Of a DNA stretch of 64,000 bases, positions 34,845 through 44,290 are shown piece after piece. The notes under the pieces are model-generated. The model saw only the letters and a program-made list of their open reading frames with translations. It made no database searches and had not been told where the DNA came from. Each line of letters starts with the position of its first letter. Positions within the stretch are counted from its first letter, which is position 1. Source of the stretch: Adhaeribacter radiodurans (lineage in GTDB: Bacteria > Bacteroidota > Bacteroidia > Cytophagales > Hymenobacteraceae); NCBI RefSeq assembly GCF_014075995.1, contig NZ_CP055153.1, positions 5,890,001 through 5,954,000 on the forward strand, given 5' to 3'. The translations under genes and the position numbers were made by a program.

Positions 34845-35723
34845 TTAATTTTGATGTTCGGCTATCCAGTTTTTAAAAATTGCCGCTTTTTTCTGGGAAA
34901 TAGTTACGGGTGCTTTGTAAGCGGGTAAAAGCTCTACCGACAGCTTCCCAAATTGCTCCGGGACAAAGGCTTTGCAGGCCCTGCGGTTAATAATAAATTG
35001 GCGATTAACCCGGAAAAATAAATACGGCGGTAATTGCTGGTAAAATCCGTCTAAGCTTTGAGATACCCGGTAGGTATTACCGGCAAAAGTTTTCAAACCT
35101 AGGAATTCTTCTTCTTTATAAATAAAAGCAATATCCTGAACAGGGATGGGAATGTTTTTAAAACCGTGCTCTACTATTACGGTTTTTACCGGTTCCAGAT
35201 TGGCCGTGGAAGAAGGTATGGCCGGTGGGGCAGGTTTAGGTTCGGGTACGGTTATATTAGTATTGGGAGTAGTAGGCGATCCGGGGGTAGTGATTACCTG
35301 AACGCGCGGTTGCAGCTTTAAGTAAGAAAAAACTAAATTGAGCAACACCAGAATAAACACAATAACCGGAAATTCATACCGGTAATAATTTTGGTTAAAC
35401 TCCTCCGGCGAATAAGCCAGTTTATAGTACAACTGCACCATACCGCTAATCAGAATTACCGGAACCAACAATCCTAACACTGTTTGCTGTAACACCGCCG
35501 ATGCCTTTAATTCCTGGTGCCGGAAACTATAATTAGTAATAACCGCGAGGTATTGAATGAGAAGGAAGGTAGCGAAAGAAGCAAAAAGTAAATCTTGCAT
35601 GTACCACAACTGCGATAAAAGATAAAATAAGTTTTCGTCGCGGCCCAGCGTGGCAATAAATAAACCCAGTAGTAAACTGGCGCATATTTTTAACCAAAGA
35701 AAAGAAGTAAAGGATTTTTTCAT
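34845..35723 (-). CDS. membrane-bound LytTR-family transcriptional regulator
   Basis: 292 residues. Four hydrophobic helices in the first 150 residues form a membrane part. A Pro/Thr-rich linker (about 152-190) leads to a C-terminal LytTR DNA-binding domain (about 193-288), with IPVQDIAFIYKEEEFLGLKTFAGNTYRVSQSLDGFYQQLPPYLFFRVNRQFIINRRACKAF: the DI-x-YI-like strand, the Y-R-V-S-x-S-L helix and the RVNRQFIIN/R signature. There is no receiver domain, so this is a membrane-anchored regulator likely responding to an envelope signal. Just downstream on the same strand, phased repeats and the outer-membrane/S41 operon follow. Confidence 0.85.
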   Translation of the reverse strand: MKKSFTSFLWLKICASLLLGLFIATLGRDENLFYLLSQLWYMQDLLFASFATFLLIQYLAVITNYSFRHQELKASAVLQQTVLGLLVPVILISGMVQLYYKLAYSPEEFNQNYYRYEFPVIVFILVLLNLVFSYLKLQPRVQVITTPGSPTTPNTNITVPEPKPAPPAIPSSTANLEPVKTVIVEHGFKNIPIPVQDIAFIYKEEEFLGLKTFAGNTYRVSQSLDGFYQQLPPYLFFRVNRQFIINRRACKAFVPEQFGKLSVELLPAYKAPVTISQKKAAIFKNWIAEHQN

Positions 35724-35790
35724 TTTAGAAAAAACAATTCAAGTCTGCTTTGCCCGTACTTTTACGCACCTGTTTCACACCAAAAGATAA

Positions 35791-35829
35791 TAAAAAAAGC
35801 AGAACTTACGGATCGTAAGCCCTGCTTTT
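35791..35829 (-). terminator. terminator after carB
   Basis: On the minus strand AAAAGCAG-GG-CTTACG-ATC-CGTAAG-TT-CTGCTTTT forms a two-part stem and is followed by T-runs. It starts about 20 bases past the carB stop codon. Confidence 0.88.
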
Positions 35830-35850
35830 AAATTACCTAATCCTTAAATT

Positions 35851-38664
35851 TTATTTACTCAGATACAAATTGCGCTCGGAGTAGACGTTAATAAAATAAT
35901 CATCCTGCAAATCATCAATAAAGTAGATGGCTTCGCCGGTAGATTTCATTTCGGGGCCGAGTTCTTTGTTTACTTCCGGGAATTTACTGTGCGAGAATAC
36001 GGGTACTTTAATGGCATAACCTTTTTTTACCGGCTTAAAGTCAAAGTCTTTTACTTTCTTTTCGCCCAGCATTACTTTGGTAGCGTAATTTACGTAAGGT
36101 TCTTGGTAAGCTTTCGCAATAAACGGCACGGTGCGGCTAGCCCGGGGGTTCGCTTCAATTATATAAACCGTTTCGTTTTTAATCGCAAATTGAATATTAA
36201 TCAAACCAACCGTACGTAAAGCTAAAGCAATTTTCTTAGTATGCTCTTCTATCTGGCGAATAACGTTTTCGCTTAAATCGAAGGGTGGCAACACCGCGTA
36301 AGAATCGCCGGAGTGAATACCCGCCGGTTCTATGTGCTCCATTATCCCGATGATATACACGTCTTCGCCGTCGCAAATGGCATCCGCTTCGGCTTCGATA
36401 GCCCGATCGAGGAAGTGGTCGAGCAGAACTTTATTACCCGGATTATCTTTTACAATATCTACTACCTGGGCTTCGAGTTCTTTCTCGTTAATTACAATTT
36501 TCATGCTTTGGCCACCCAACACGTAACTTGGCCGAACCAACAGCGGGAATTTTAAATCTTTGCAAACTACTAAGGCCTCATCCGCACTTTGTACCGAAGC
36601 AAACGGCGGATACGGAATGTTATTTTCTTTTAGTAAGGTAGAGAAAGCGCCACGGTCCTCGGCTAAATCCAAGGCTTCGAAGGAAGTACCTAAAATTTTA
36701 ATGCCGTAGCGGTCTAACTTTTCGGCCAGCTTTAAGGCAGTCTGGCCACCTAACTGCACAATCACGCCAACGGGCTTTTCGTGCAGGATAATATCGTAAA
36801 TGTGTTCCCAGAAAACCGGCTCAAAGTAGAGTTTATCCGAAATATCAAAATCTGTGGAAACCGTTTCGGGGTTGCAGTTAATCATGATGGTTTCGTAACC
36901 ACATTCTTTAGCCGCTAATACGCCATGCACGCACGAATAATCAAACTCGATACCTTGCCCGATGCGGTTAGGTCCGGAACCCAGTACAACTATTTTCTTT
37001 TTATCGCTTACTACGCTTTCGTTTTCGCCTTCGAAAGTAGAATAGTAATATGGGGTTTTTGCTTCAAATTCAGCGGCGCAGGTATCTACTAATTTAAATA
37101 CGCGGTTAATGCCTAACTCCGTCCGTTTCGCGTGCACTTCGCTTTCCAGGCAGTTAAGCAGATACGCAATCTGGCGGTCGGCGTAGCCTTGTTGTTTCGC
37201 TTTCCGGAATAAGTCCACCGGCAAAGTATCCAGGGTGTATTTACGGAGTTGTTTTTCTACGTAATCCAGCTCTTCTATCTGGTGCAAAAACCACGGATCT
37301 ATTTTGGTTATTTTTTGGATAGTAGAAGTTGGAATACCAAACCGCATGGCGTCTTTCACGCTGAACAAGCGGTTCCAGCTTGGGTAAGTTAAACTTTCAA
37401 TCAGCTGGTCGTAGTTGGTTAATTCTTTGCCATCGGCGCCAATACCGTTCCGCTTAATTTCTAAACTCTGACACGCTTTCTGTAAAGCTTCCTGGAAAGT
37501 ACGGCCAATGCCCATTACTTCACCCACCGATTTCATTTGCAAGCCTAATTGCTTGTTGGCGCCTTTAAATTTATCAAAATTCCAGCGCGGTATCTTTACA
37601 ATTACGTAATCCAGAGCCGGCTCAAAGAAAGCCGAAGTGGTTTTGGTGATGGCGTTCTTTAACTCGTCGAGGTTGTAGCCAATGGCTAGTTTGGCGGCAA
37701 TTTTGGCGATTGGGTAACCAGTGGCTTTAGAAGCCAGCGCCGAAGAGCGGCTTACGCGCGGGTTAATTTCAATAGCAATAATATCGTCGTTCTCGGGGTT
37801 TACGGCAAACTGCACGTTACAACCTCCGGCAAACTGACCAATCCCATTCATCATTTTAATGGCTAAATTGCGCATTCGCTGATAAACGGTGTCGGGTAAA
37901 GTCATGGCGGGCGCTACGGTAATCGAGTCGCCGGTATGAATACCCATCGGGTCGAAGTTTTCGATGGAGCAGATAATAATAATGTTCTGGTTATTATCGC
38001 GGAGCAACTCCAATTCATATTCTTTCCAGCCCAAAATACTTTGCTCTACCAACACTTCGTGGATGGGCGAGGCGTGCAACCCGCGGTTCAAAGCTTTATC
38101 GAAATCAGCCGGAGTATTCACAAAGCCACCCCCGGTACCGCCTAAGGTAAACGAAGGCCGGATAACCAACGGGAAGCCAATTTCCTGGGCAATTTCTTTA
38201 CCTTCCAAGAAGGAGGTAGCAGTATTGCCTTTGCAAACGTTTACGCCCAGTTCTAACATCTTTAACCGAAATTTTTCCCGGTCTTCGGTAGTTTCAATGG
38301 CTTTAATATCCACCCCGATTATACGTACACCGTATTTTTTCCAAATACCGGCATTTTCGCAGTCAATCGCTAAGTTTAGAGCCGTTTGACCACCCATGGT
38401 AGGTAGCACGGCGTCTATCTTGTGCTTTTGCAGGATTTCGATAATGTACTTTTTTTCCAGTGGCTTCAGGTAAATATTGTCGGCGGTAACACTATCCGTC
38501 ATAATCGTAGCCGGATTAGAATTAATGAGTGTTACTTCAATGCCTTCTTCGCGTAAGGAGCGGGCGGCCTGGGTACCGGAGTAATCAAATTCGGCGGCCT
38601 GGCCAATTATTATGGGGCCGCTACCAATAATCAAAACGGATTTAATGCTGGTATCTCGGGGCAT
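35851..38664 (-). CDS. carB: carbamoyl-phosphate synthase large subunit
   Basis: 937 residues from the ATG at 38664 (MPRDTSIKSVLII). Makes carbamoyl phosphate from bicarbonate, ATP and ammonia supplied by CarA, feeding pyrimidine and arginine synthesis. Two homologous ATP-grasp halves are seen: VLIIGSGPIIIGQAAEFDYSGTQA and the matching VVLGSGPNRIGQGIEFDYSCVHG, with EINPRVSRSSALASKATGYPIAK and EANPRASRTVPFIAKA. The sequence ends after the second half (YFINVYSERNLYLSK), without the C-terminal methylglyoxal-synthase-like allosteric domain of E. coli CarB (about 1070 residues). Many Bacteroidetes sequences of this length are known. The TTG of the longer ORF (38688) overlaps the -7 box. Confidence 0.96.
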   Translation of the reverse strand: MPRDTSIKSVLIIGSGPIIIGQAAEFDYSGTQAARSLREEGIEVTLINSNPATIMTDSVTADNIYLKPLEKKYIIEILQKHKIDAVLPTMGGQTALNLAIDCENAGIWKKYGVRIIGVDIKAIETTEDREKFRLKMLELGVNVCKGNTATSFLEGKEIAQEIGFPLVIRPSFTLGGTGGGFVNTPADFDKALNRGLHASPIHEVLVEQSILGWKEYELELLRDNNQNIIIICSIENFDPMGIHTGDSITVAPAMTLPDTVYQRMRNLAIKMMNGIGQFAGGCNVQFAVNPENDDIIAIEINPRVSRSSALASKATGYPIAKIAAKLAIGYNLDELKNAITKTTSAFFEPALDYVIVKIPRWNFDKFKGANKQLGLQMKSVGEVMGIGRTFQEALQKACQSLEIKRNGIGADGKELTNYDQLIESLTYPSWNRLFSVKDAMRFGIPTSTIQKITKIDPWFLHQIEELDYVEKQLRKYTLDTLPVDLFRKAKQQGYADRQIAYLLNCLESEVHAKRTELGINRVFKLVDTCAAEFEAKTPYYYSTFEGENESVVSDKKKIVVLGSGPNRIGQGIEFDYSCVHGVLAAKECGYETIMINCNPETVSTDFDISDKLYFEPVFWEHIYDIILHEKPVGVIVQLGGQTALKLAEKLDRYGIKILGTSFEALDLAEDRGAFSTLLKENNIPYPPFASVQSADEALVVCKDLKFPLLVRPSYVLGGQSMKIVINEKELEAQVVDIVKDNPGNKVLLDHFLDRAIEAEADAICDGEDVYIIGIMEHIEPAGIHSGDSYAVLPPFDLSENVIRQIEEHTKKIALALRTVGLINIQFAIKNETVYIIEANPRASRTVPFIAKAYQEPYVNYATKVMLGEKKVKDFDFKPVKKGYAIKVPVFSHSKFPEVNKELGPEMKSTGEAIYFIDDLQDDYFINVYSERNLYLSK

Positions 38665-38685
38665 GTGCTGTAAGTATAAATTGCG

Positions 38686-38693
38686 CAAAGGTA
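38686..38693 (-). promoter_or_regulatory. -7 box of carB
   Basis: TACCTTTG on the minus strand, 22 bases before the ATG at 38664. It overlaps the TTG that would open the longest ORF, which supports the ATG start. Confidence 0.6.
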
Positions 38694-39062
38694 TGCAAAA
38701 ACTTAAAAGTTGAAAGGTAAAATTTAGATTAAGTCGCCAGATTCGATAATAAATACAAATGGTTCAGTAATGAGCAAGTTTGAGCGTTAAATTTTAAAAA
38801 ATTTTAAAAATTTACTTTTATTCCAGTCTAATGGTTTAAAGCAAGCAGTAATGTGCTTTTAAAATAGAATGGTACAATTACATCCAGCATTCTTTAACCA
38901 GGTAAAGCATAGCACAAGTGAAATTTTAAATTATTAACACGAAAGGACTACCTGATGTAAAGAGAATAGTTGGCGAAAAAGTCATCTTTCTAATTGTAGT
39001 TCGCGTAGAACGGAAACCTTGTTTAACTAGATAAATAGGGAATAGCTATTAATTCTAAATAT
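38694..39062. other. gene-free spacer between carB and an SDR gene
   Basis: About 370 bases of AT-rich sequence. Apart from the carB promoter box at its left end, no ORF, hairpin or repeat was found. It must contain the divergent promoter of the SDR gene, but no clear TAnnTTTG box is visible there. Confidence 0.5.
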
Positions 39063-40079
39063 ATGACAACAAGTAATAAATCATGGCTTTGGGCTACTGC
39101 GGGCATTGGCGCAATTGTGGCCATCCGGGCTTTGGCCCGGGAACAAAACAAATATTCTTTTCAAGGTAAGGTAGTAGTTATTACCGGCGGATCACGCGGA
39201 CTTGGTTTGGTGCTGGCCCGGCAGTTAGCGGCCGAAGGTGCCCGCTTAGCCATTTGCTCCCGCACCGAAGATCAACTAAAAAGAGCAGAGCAAGAGTTAA
39301 CGCAAAAAGGAGCCGAAGTGCTGGCTTTGCCCTGCGATGTAACCAACCGTGTGCAGGTAGAGCAATTTATCCAGAAAGTAATAAAATACTACGGGCGCAT
39401 TGATGTGCTCATAAATAATGCAGGTGTTATTCAGGCTGGTCCGCTGACGGATATGACCTTAACTGATTTTGAAGAAGCTCTAAATACCCACTTCTGGGCA
39501 CCGCTTTATACCATGTGGACTACTGTGCCGCATATGAAAGAACGTAGCCAAGGCCGCATTGTAAACATTGCTTCGGTGGGTGGCAAGGTAAGTATTCCGC
39601 ACTTAGTACCTTACAGCGCCAGCAAGTTTGCCTTGGTTGGATTATCGAATGGATTTCGCCAAGAATTAAAAAAAGATGGAATTTTAGTAACAACGGTAAA
39701 TCCAGGATTAACTCGTACGGGCAGCAACTTAAACATCAAGGTGAAAGGGCAATCTGAAAAAGAATATGCTTGGTTTACCAGCGCTGGAGCCAGTTTGTTA
39801 ATTTCGTCGAGTGTAGAAAAAACGGCGCGTAAAATTATAGATGCCTGTCGCTACGGCGAAGCCGAAGTATTAACCAATGTACCCGCTAAAATCCTGGCAT
39901 TAGCCAACCAGGTACTGCCTGAGTTAACTTCAGATGCATTAAGTTTAACGAATAAAATATTGCCCGACGAAAATGGTAATGAAACCAACACGCGTGGTTT
40001 TGAAAACGAATCAGATTTAGTTCCGGATCACTTGCGGGAAAGAGGCCAGCGAGCAGCCCGTGAAAATAACGAAATATGA
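39063..40079 (+). CDS. SDR family oxidoreductase
   Basis: 338 residues of a classical short-chain dehydrogenase. An N-terminal hydrophobic segment (WLWATAGIGAIVAIRALA) may anchor it to the membrane. The Rossmann motif VVITGGSRGLGLVLARQ, VLINNAGVIQAG and the active-site Ser-Tyr-Lys (IVNIASVGG, YSASKFALVG) are present. The C-terminal third beyond about residue 270 is unlike most SDRs, with LANQVLPELTSDALSLTNKILP. Substrate unknown. Followed by a perfect hairpin. Confidence 0.85.
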   Translation: MTTSNKSWLWATAGIGAIVAIRALAREQNKYSFQGKVVVITGGSRGLGLVLARQLAAEGARLAICSRTEDQLKRAEQELTQKGAEVLALPCDVTNRVQVEQFIQKVIKYYGRIDVLINNAGVIQAGPLTDMTLTDFEEALNTHFWAPLYTMWTTVPHMKERSQGRIVNIASVGGKVSIPHLVPYSASKFALVGLSNGFRQELKKDGILVTTVNPGLTRTGSNLNIKVKGQSEKEYAWFTSAGASLLISSSVEKTARKIIDACRYGEAEVLTNVPAKILALANQVLPELTSDALSLTNKILPDENGNETNTRGFENESDLVPDHLRERGQRAARENNEI

Positions 40080-40094
40080 GTTATAGAATTTGAC

Positions 40095-40162
40095 TAATAA
40101 GAGATTGGCCCGGGCAAACTGTTTATCTTCTAAAACAGTTTGCCCGGGCCAATCTCTTATTA
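40095..40162. terminator. 30-bp perfect hairpin after the SDR gene
   Basis: Arms 40095-40124 and 40133-40162 are perfect reverse complements around an eight-base loop. A T-run after the stem is weak (TATATCC), so it could be a terminator for the plus-strand SDR gene, 15 bases past its stop, or a repeat element. Confidence 0.7.
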
Positions 40163-40308
40163 TATCCAGAAAGCTAATGATCCTTTAGACTCTACCATAT
40201 TTACTTTTTATTTTGCTACTCATAAATCTTACTTTCTTAGCGAAAAACTTTAGCTATAAAGGTAAGAACAACTGCAAACAAAATTAAATAGGGGAAAACA
40301 GTAGTCAG

Positions 40309-41799
40309 CTAATTAAAGAAGCTGCTAAAGGTGATCATAGAGGTCGGTTCTTTAAGTATAGGTTTCAGAAGGGTAATCTGGCCATCTCCGCCGTACTCCG
40401 ACACGTAAATGTTTCCCGTATTAATATCTTCGGTTAAGTCAAGGGGCAACATAAAATCGGCAAATCCAGGAATAGCTCTACCAGGAGTTTCACGGCTAAT
40501 ATTCTTATGACGACCGTTAGGTGCTAACACTATAATATCGCGGTTGCCCATTAATCTTACTATCAAAATTTTTCCTTTTAATTGTTCTTTGAAAGCGCTG
40601 CCCTTGTATTCTATTATACCATTAGGTGAGTTATGCACCGGAAACTCATAGGCAAACCCGCGGTAATTAGGATCAGGCTGAATACCCACCGGGTATTGGT
40701 TAAATTGGGCTGGATCTATTTCAGCGGTAGGATTACCTCCATTCATAATATACTCACCACGGCTCGGATTAGGATGCCCATAATATCCTCCTTTTTCTAC
40801 ACGTAATAAGTAATCTTTCTGATCGTCTGTTACGTTGGTAATGGCAGGCACTTTAGGTCCCGAGTAAAAACTACCATCTGGCCGACGAGCACCCGGAACA
40901 GAAGCAGGAGTATTACCACCCGCCCCCGATCCATTGGTAGTTACGTATAATTCTCCGTTGCTGTGCCATAACAAATCGTATGCGTTACGAATACCCGTGG
41001 CATACAGAGTTAAGGGAGCATCAGGAGCATAGGGGTTATAACTGCCACCATCATCGGTTTTTACATCTATAGGCAGTACTGCTTCTTGTATTTTATTTAA
41101 ATCCAGTCGTAAAATAGCAGCAGAAAGTAAATGTTCCCGGCGATTTGCCCAGGTACTATCGGGCCCGCCCATAGCCGTATTGCTACCCTGACAGAAATAA
41201 AGGGCTTTATCCGGACCAAAAGCAATGCTGTTAGTTAAATGGTCTTTCGCCGACCGCGGTAGGTTTACTAATACATCCTGCACTTTCTCCAGGTTAGGAC
41301 CAGATAAACGGGTTAATTTACCGTCCCAGTCCGGGCCATCCATAAACATAAAAGTACTGTGCGTTACCCAAGCAATTAAATTAGTAGAAGTAGAAGTTGG
41401 ATCGAAGGTTAAACCTATGGTTATGCGGGGAGTGCGTTTACCACTTACATCCTGTAAAGAATAAATAATTTGAGGATTACTTAGTGTACCATCTGGCTTT
41501 ATAGTAAATCGTTTAATGCGTCCGTCTATAGTACTCGCGTATAATTTCCCGTCCGGACCTACTGTAACACTGGTATGATGATCTTTTGTATTAGGTAATT
41601 CTATTCTATCAAATCGAACTTCCTCGGTTACGGCACTTGCTAAATGCACTTGCGATAGATCTTCTACATCTTCAATCAGGTGCTTTATCGCTAATTTAAT
41701 TTCTCTTAATTCCTGCTTTGGCTTAGAACAGGAAGTAAGAAATCCTGCTAATATTCCAAAAGCATAAATAAGATATGGCTGGTATAATTTAATTTTCAT
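40309..41799 (-). CDS. sugar dehydrogenase/NHL-like beta-propeller lipoprotein
   Basis: 496 residues from the ATG at 41799. Signal with lipobox FLTSC (lipidated Cys about residue 24). The body shows repeated beta-propeller blades: HHTSVTVGPDGKLYASTIDGRIKRFTI, DVSGKRTPRITIGLTFDPTSTS, IAFGPDKALYFCQGSN, LYATGIRNAYDLLWHSNGELYVTTNG, GYYGHPNPSRGEY and a C-terminal ITLLKPIL strand. The mix of GxRN and NPSRGEY fits the glucose/sorbosone dehydrogenase (PQQ-type) group. Cofactor-binding residues cannot be confirmed by eye, so the catalytic role is uncertain. The longer ORF start at 41829 adds ten residues before a typical signal peptide. Confidence 0.7.
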   Translation of the reverse strand: MKIKLYQPYLIYAFGILAGFLTSCSKPKQELREIKLAIKHLIEDVEDLSQVHLASAVTEEVRFDRIELPNTKDHHTSVTVGPDGKLYASTIDGRIKRFTIKPDGTLSNPQIIYSLQDVSGKRTPRITIGLTFDPTSTSTNLIAWVTHSTFMFMDGPDWDGKLTRLSGPNLEKVQDVLVNLPRSAKDHLTNSIAFGPDKALYFCQGSNTAMGGPDSTWANRREHLLSAAILRLDLNKIQEAVLPIDVKTDDGGSYNPYAPDAPLTLYATGIRNAYDLLWHSNGELYVTTNGSGAGGNTPASVPGARRPDGSFYSGPKVPAITNVTDDQKDYLLRVEKGGYYGHPNPSRGEYIMNGGNPTAEIDPAQFNQYPVGIQPDPNYRGFAYEFPVHNSPNGIIEYKGSAFKEQLKGKILIVRLMGNRDIIVLAPNGRHKNISRETPGRAIPGFADFMLPLDLTEDINTGNIYVSEYGGDGQITLLKPILKEPTSMITFSSFFN

Positions 41800-42537
41800 T
41801 ACAATGCAAACTTCAGATCGGTCAAGCAATTATATGCCATAGACTAATATATTATAATTTATATGTACGAAATTAGGAATTTCTCTTCCACTTAAAACTG
41901 ATTTTTATCATTCTCTCTAATTATATTCCTAAATTCTTTAATATCTCACCAAATTATTAACTAATACCAGCTATCAGATAAATAAAATCTATATACGTGT
42001 ACTTAGCTTAAATGATTAATGAAGTAGGATATTATAAAGTATTTATTTTAAAATATTACTAAAAAGCGCCTTAAAGGAGCATTCTACTGTTGAAATAGTT
42101 TTATTGACTCTGAGTTTAGATCTATATACTATATCCAAATTCTTCCCAACATTCTGCAACTTACCAAAAATCCGGCCGAATTTGCAAAACATTAACTTTA
42201 ATCTATATAATATTTTTTAATTATTAGCTGTAAAATTACAATTATTTGATAAATAAGGCATTAGTTATAAAATAATTGTATAATAAATTTATATCTAATC
42301 TTTAAGTAATTATATCAGGATACAAATCGATGGCCACGGAGGTTTGCTAATGCGACAAAAAAGCGGGTAACACTCAAGGCATTATAAAGCAGTCAGCTTT
42401 TAGTCCATTAAATACATACGCTTAATTAAAAGTCTGCGTCCAACATAGTATCTCTTCTTCTATTTACTTTGCGCTAGTACAACCAGTATAATTACTTAAT
42501 TTAGCAGTTTACTTTTTCTTTTACCTGTATTTTAATT
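41800..42537. other. long AT-rich spacer without a recognisable gene
   Basis: About 740 bases between the lipoprotein gene and ywbE. Most of it is A/T. A patch around 42318-42385 (ATCGATGGCCACGGAGG, TTTGCTAATGCG, AAAAAAGCGGGTAACACTC) is distinctly richer in G/C than its surroundings. It has no ORF and no hairpin I can support; it could be an unrecognised small RNA. Otherwise nothing is seen. Confidence 0.4.
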
Positions 42538-42735
42538 ATGAACGGAACCAATCGAGCCGATATTTACCCAGGTCTGGAAGTAGCTATAATTCTCAAGAAA
42601 GATCAACGTAGTGGCAAACGCACCCAAGGTATTGTAAAAGATATTCTTACCAGTTCTGCTTTCCACTCGCGGGGCATAAAAGTTAGGCTCGAAGATGGAC
42701 AGATTGGGCGGGTAGTAGAAATAACAGAAGAATAA
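42538..42735 (+). CDS. ywbE: YwbE family protein
   Basis: 65 residues beginning MNGTNRADIYPGLEVAIILKKDQRSGKRTQGIVKDILTSS and ending GIKVRLEDGQIGRVVEITEE. The pattern RxxIxPGxxVxIVxKxDQRxGKxTxGxVKxILT...GIKVRLxxGxVGRV is the YwbE family of small proteins. Function unknown; the fold looks like a small beta-barrel of the SH3/KOW type, which would suit nucleic-acid or ribosome binding (inference). Confidence 0.85.
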   Translation: MNGTNRADIYPGLEVAIILKKDQRSGKRTQGIVKDILTSSAFHSRGIKVRLEDGQIGRVVEITEE

Positions 42736-42807
42736 ACCGCCTATTTGCTGACCGGTATTGACCTATTAAAACTGTTTTATGTAGGTGAGTTACTTATTTA
42801 AATACTT

Positions 42808-42815
42808 TACTTTTG
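42808..42815 (+). promoter_or_regulatory. -7 box candidate for the DUF983 gene
   Basis: TACTTTTG matches TAnnTTTG, 73 bases before the ATG at 42889. No good -33 element at the proper distance. Confidence 0.35.
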
Positions 42816-42888
42816 TCCGGTTAAAACGCGATTATTGCCGAACACTTTTGCGCAAAAAGTAAGTATACGTTTTTTGGAGGTTACCAAC

Positions 42889-43284
42889 ATGAAGAATCAG
42901 AAGCCATCGTGGTTATACAGTGTCATTACAGCTAAATGCCCCCGCTGCCGGGAAGCCAGTATGTTTCCGCCGGGTACTTTGTATAGTAAGCGCTTTGCAG
43001 ATATGTACCCGCAATGCCCGTGTTGCGGCCAAAGCTTTGAGCCAGAACCCGGCTATTACTACGGTGCCATGTACGTGAGTTTCGGCTTTAGCACCGGCAT
43101 ATTTTTAGTTGTTTTGTTTGTGTTAAGCTTACTGGTAAAAGAAGTAACCTTAGGAATGGTAATGGTTACGATTGGCGTTATTGTGATAGGTTTGTTGCCC
43201 ATCATGTTCCGGTTATCTCGCGCGGTATGGATTAATATATTTATCCGCTACGAGGGTCCTTGCAGCCAAATTGTGAAAAAGTAA
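42889..43284 (+). CDS. DUF983 membrane protein with two CxxC zinc motifs
   Basis: 131 residues from the ATG at 42889, chosen because a GGAGG ribosome-binding site lies eight bases upstream (42877-42881); the longer ORF starts at TTG 42835. Two Cys pairs, KCPRCREASMF and QCPCCGQSFEPEPGYYYGAMYVS, form a probable zinc ribbon, followed by two transmembrane segments (GIFLVVLFVLSLLV and VMVTIGVIVIGLLPIMF). Matches the DUF983 family of small membrane proteins; function unknown. Confidence 0.88.
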   Translation: MKNQKPSWLYSVITAKCPRCREASMFPPGTLYSKRFADMYPQCPCCGQSFEPEPGYYYGAMYVSFGFSTGIFLVVLFVLSLLVKEVTLGMVMVTIGVIVIGLLPIMFRLSRAVWINIFIRYEGPCSQIVKK

Positions 43285-43305
43285 AATTACCTTGGTTAAC
43301 CTTAC

Positions 43306-44121
43306 TTAATACAGATTAAACTGTAAGCCCAATTGCACCCCAATAGCGTTGAAAGGAGAATAGCTTCTTAATTGCTCTCTTGGTTTACTTTGTTTATCGG
43401 CATAGGGGTCGGTATCAATTGCAACAGCGTTTTTATAAACTGTTTCTCTGTTATATAAGGGCACCCGCCCTAAAAAGTTAATTCCGTCCTGGTAATATTT
43501 GGTCATTTCGCTTTTATCAGGAGAAAAAGAAAGCGAGGTAAAAGTACCTTCGGTGAAGAGCATCCATTTAGAAGAAAAGGGATAAGTAAACCCTACTCCA
43601 CTCCCAAAGCCATACGTAGTCTTACCACTTGATTCGTAGGCAAATTCAAACTTATGATCATTCGTCATTAATTTGCTATCCACAAACATTTTAGGCTTAC
43701 CAGCTACTATTCCGGCTTTTAAATAGGGCTTAATAGGAGCAAGATTTGTTGTTAATACCAAAGCAGCGTTAAAGGTGGTAGAACGCGCATACGTTTTTGA
43801 GTCTTCCCGAACTTTCTGGTAATTATTTTCAGCATAAAAGAAATCATACTTATTGCTTACCCCATGCGAGCCACCCACTTCAATTCCAAAATTAGGGGTA
43901 AACATGTAACCCACGCTTATGGCTTTGGTAACACCAGCACCGTAAGAACCTTCTACATTTTCGGATAGAGTATTGGTACCTTGAACCGTTACATTGGTAC
44001 TAACAATATTTTTTCCAGGGTTAAAGTTATAGCCGGCACCCGCTTTTATGTATAACTTTTGAGAAAAGCCGGTAATTTGAAATAGAAAGAAGCAAAATAA
44101 AAACAGTAATTCTTTTTTCAT
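43306..44121 (-). CDS. outer-membrane beta-barrel protein
   Basis: 271 residues from the ATG at 44121 (MKKELLFLFCFFLFQITGFSQ signal peptide; an ORF extension of eleven residues upstream is unlikely). Strands KLYIKAGAGYNFNPG, SVGYMFTPNFGIEVGGSHGV, TFNAALVLTTNLAPIKPYLKAGIVAG, YGFGSGVGFTYPFSSKWMLFTEGTFTSLSF and the C-terminal FNAIGVQLGLQFNLY fit an eight-to-ten-stranded barrel of the OmpA-like/porin family. No enzymatic motif. Converges on the DUF983 gene. Confidence 0.7.
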   Translation of the reverse strand: MKKELLFLFCFFLFQITGFSQKLYIKAGAGYNFNPGKNIVSTNVTVQGTNTLSENVEGSYGAGVTKAISVGYMFTPNFGIEVGGSHGVSNKYDFFYAENNYQKVREDSKTYARSTTFNAALVLTTNLAPIKPYLKAGIVAGKPKMFVDSKLMTNDHKFEFAYESSGKTTYGFGSGVGFTYPFSSKWMLFTEGTFTSLSFSPDKSEMTKYYQDGINFLGRVPLYNRETVYKNAVAIDTDPYADKQSKPREQLRSYSPFNAIGVQLGLQFNLY

Positions 44122-44290
44122 GAATGGCTTTAAGTCTTTATATAAAAGCCTCAACCAGCATATATATTCTATAGTTCAAATATTCAAAAATAATTATACT
44201 TACTAATCTAACTTATTTTAAAAGACAATGCTTTTACGTAAATAAACCTGACAAATCTGCCTTCGGTTATTTTCCGGAACAGGTGTAAGG

